From Melioribacteraceae bacterium (lineage in GTDB: Bacteria; Bacteroidota; Ignavibacteria; Ignavibacteriales; Melioribacteraceae), in the NCBI GenBank assembly GCA_015494845.1, contig WGAL01000117.1:1-5478 (forward strand): a stretch of 5,478 bases of DNA. Reading direction: 5' to 3'. Positions 5,373 to 5,478 of the stretch are shown piece by piece; the first letter of the stretch is position 1; each line of letters opens with the position of its first letter. The position numbers and the translations under genes are program-made. The notes below the pieces were generated by a model. It worked only from the letters and a program-made list of their open reading frames with translations, had not been told where the DNA came from and searched no databases.

Positions 5373-5478
5373 TTAGCGGATTTTTTCGGTTTGAACCGTA
5401 AATTTTTCAATTCCTGCGCTGCGAGCCAAATCTATTACGGCGACAACGTTTCCCAAAGCGGTTTCTTTATCTGCGCGA
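5373..5478 (-). CDS. exbD: ExbD/TolR-family protein, C-terminal end only
   Basis: The last 34 codons of a gene entering from the right edge, ending in TAA at 5375-5373. The peptide RADKETALGNVVAVIDLA followed by RSAGIEKFTVQTEKIR matches the C-terminal periplasmic part of ExbD/TolR proteins: the (R)ADK start, the helix with VVxVIDLA, then AGIEKxxxxTE. ExbD works with ExbB as the proton-driven motor for TonB, which fits the TonB-like gene starting one base later. ExbD and TolR cannot be told apart from this fragment alone; the TonB neighbour favours ExbD. Confidence 0.85.
   Translation of the reverse strand, partial: RADKETALGNVVAVIDLARSAGIEKFTVQTEKIR

Overview
The window is a stretch of ordinary-looking bacterial chromosome in which every recognisable protein gene and the one tRNA lie on the minus strand, so it reads right to left. 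ExbD/TonB parts, a periplasmic tail-specific protease and a BamE-like secreted protein point to a Gram-negative cell with an outer membrane. Most starts have a purine-rich Shine-Dalgarno (GGAG, AGGA), and two intergenic stretches hold near-consensus sigma-70-type hexamers. That argues against a typical Bacteroidota genome and fits some other lineage of the Fibrobacterota/Chlorobi/Bacteroidota (FCB) assemblage. The taxonomic guess is inference and weak.

Reading order on the minus strand, from the right edge: the last 34 codons of an ExbD/TolR-type proton-channel protein (5478-5373); a TonB-like energy transducer starting one base after it (5371-4808); a small exported protein with a coiled coil and a BamE/SmpA-like C-terminus (4743-4312); a 235-base gap (4311-4077) with two hairpins; the tail-specific protease Prc (4076-2022); a stand-alone glycogen-binding CBM48 domain protein (1903-1595); a tRNA with anticodon CAU (1527-1454); SecG (1428-1036); a strong terminator (about 1015-982); and an ABC ATPase and permease pair of the FetA/FetB (YbbL/YbbM) type (978-340 and 352 to the left edge).

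Three functional blocks emerge. The exbD-tonB pair powers outer-membrane transport. The envelope genes (BamE-like, Prc) may be separate units, since each has its own leader. The tRNA and secG form a compact dicistronic unit with a clear promoter (TTGAAA-17-TATATT) and a clear terminator.

The most interesting item is on the otherwise empty plus strand, in the gap between the BamE-like gene and prc. A promoter-like pair TTAACA-18-TATATT (4116-4145) is followed by a nested-palindrome hairpin, a C/U-rich unpaired linker, and an 11-bp hairpin with a U tract (4217-4257). Together these look like a complete gene for a small RNA of about 105 nt. Nothing here looks like a phage, insertion sequence, CRISPR array or toxin system. 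No gene-free stretch exceeds 300 bases.
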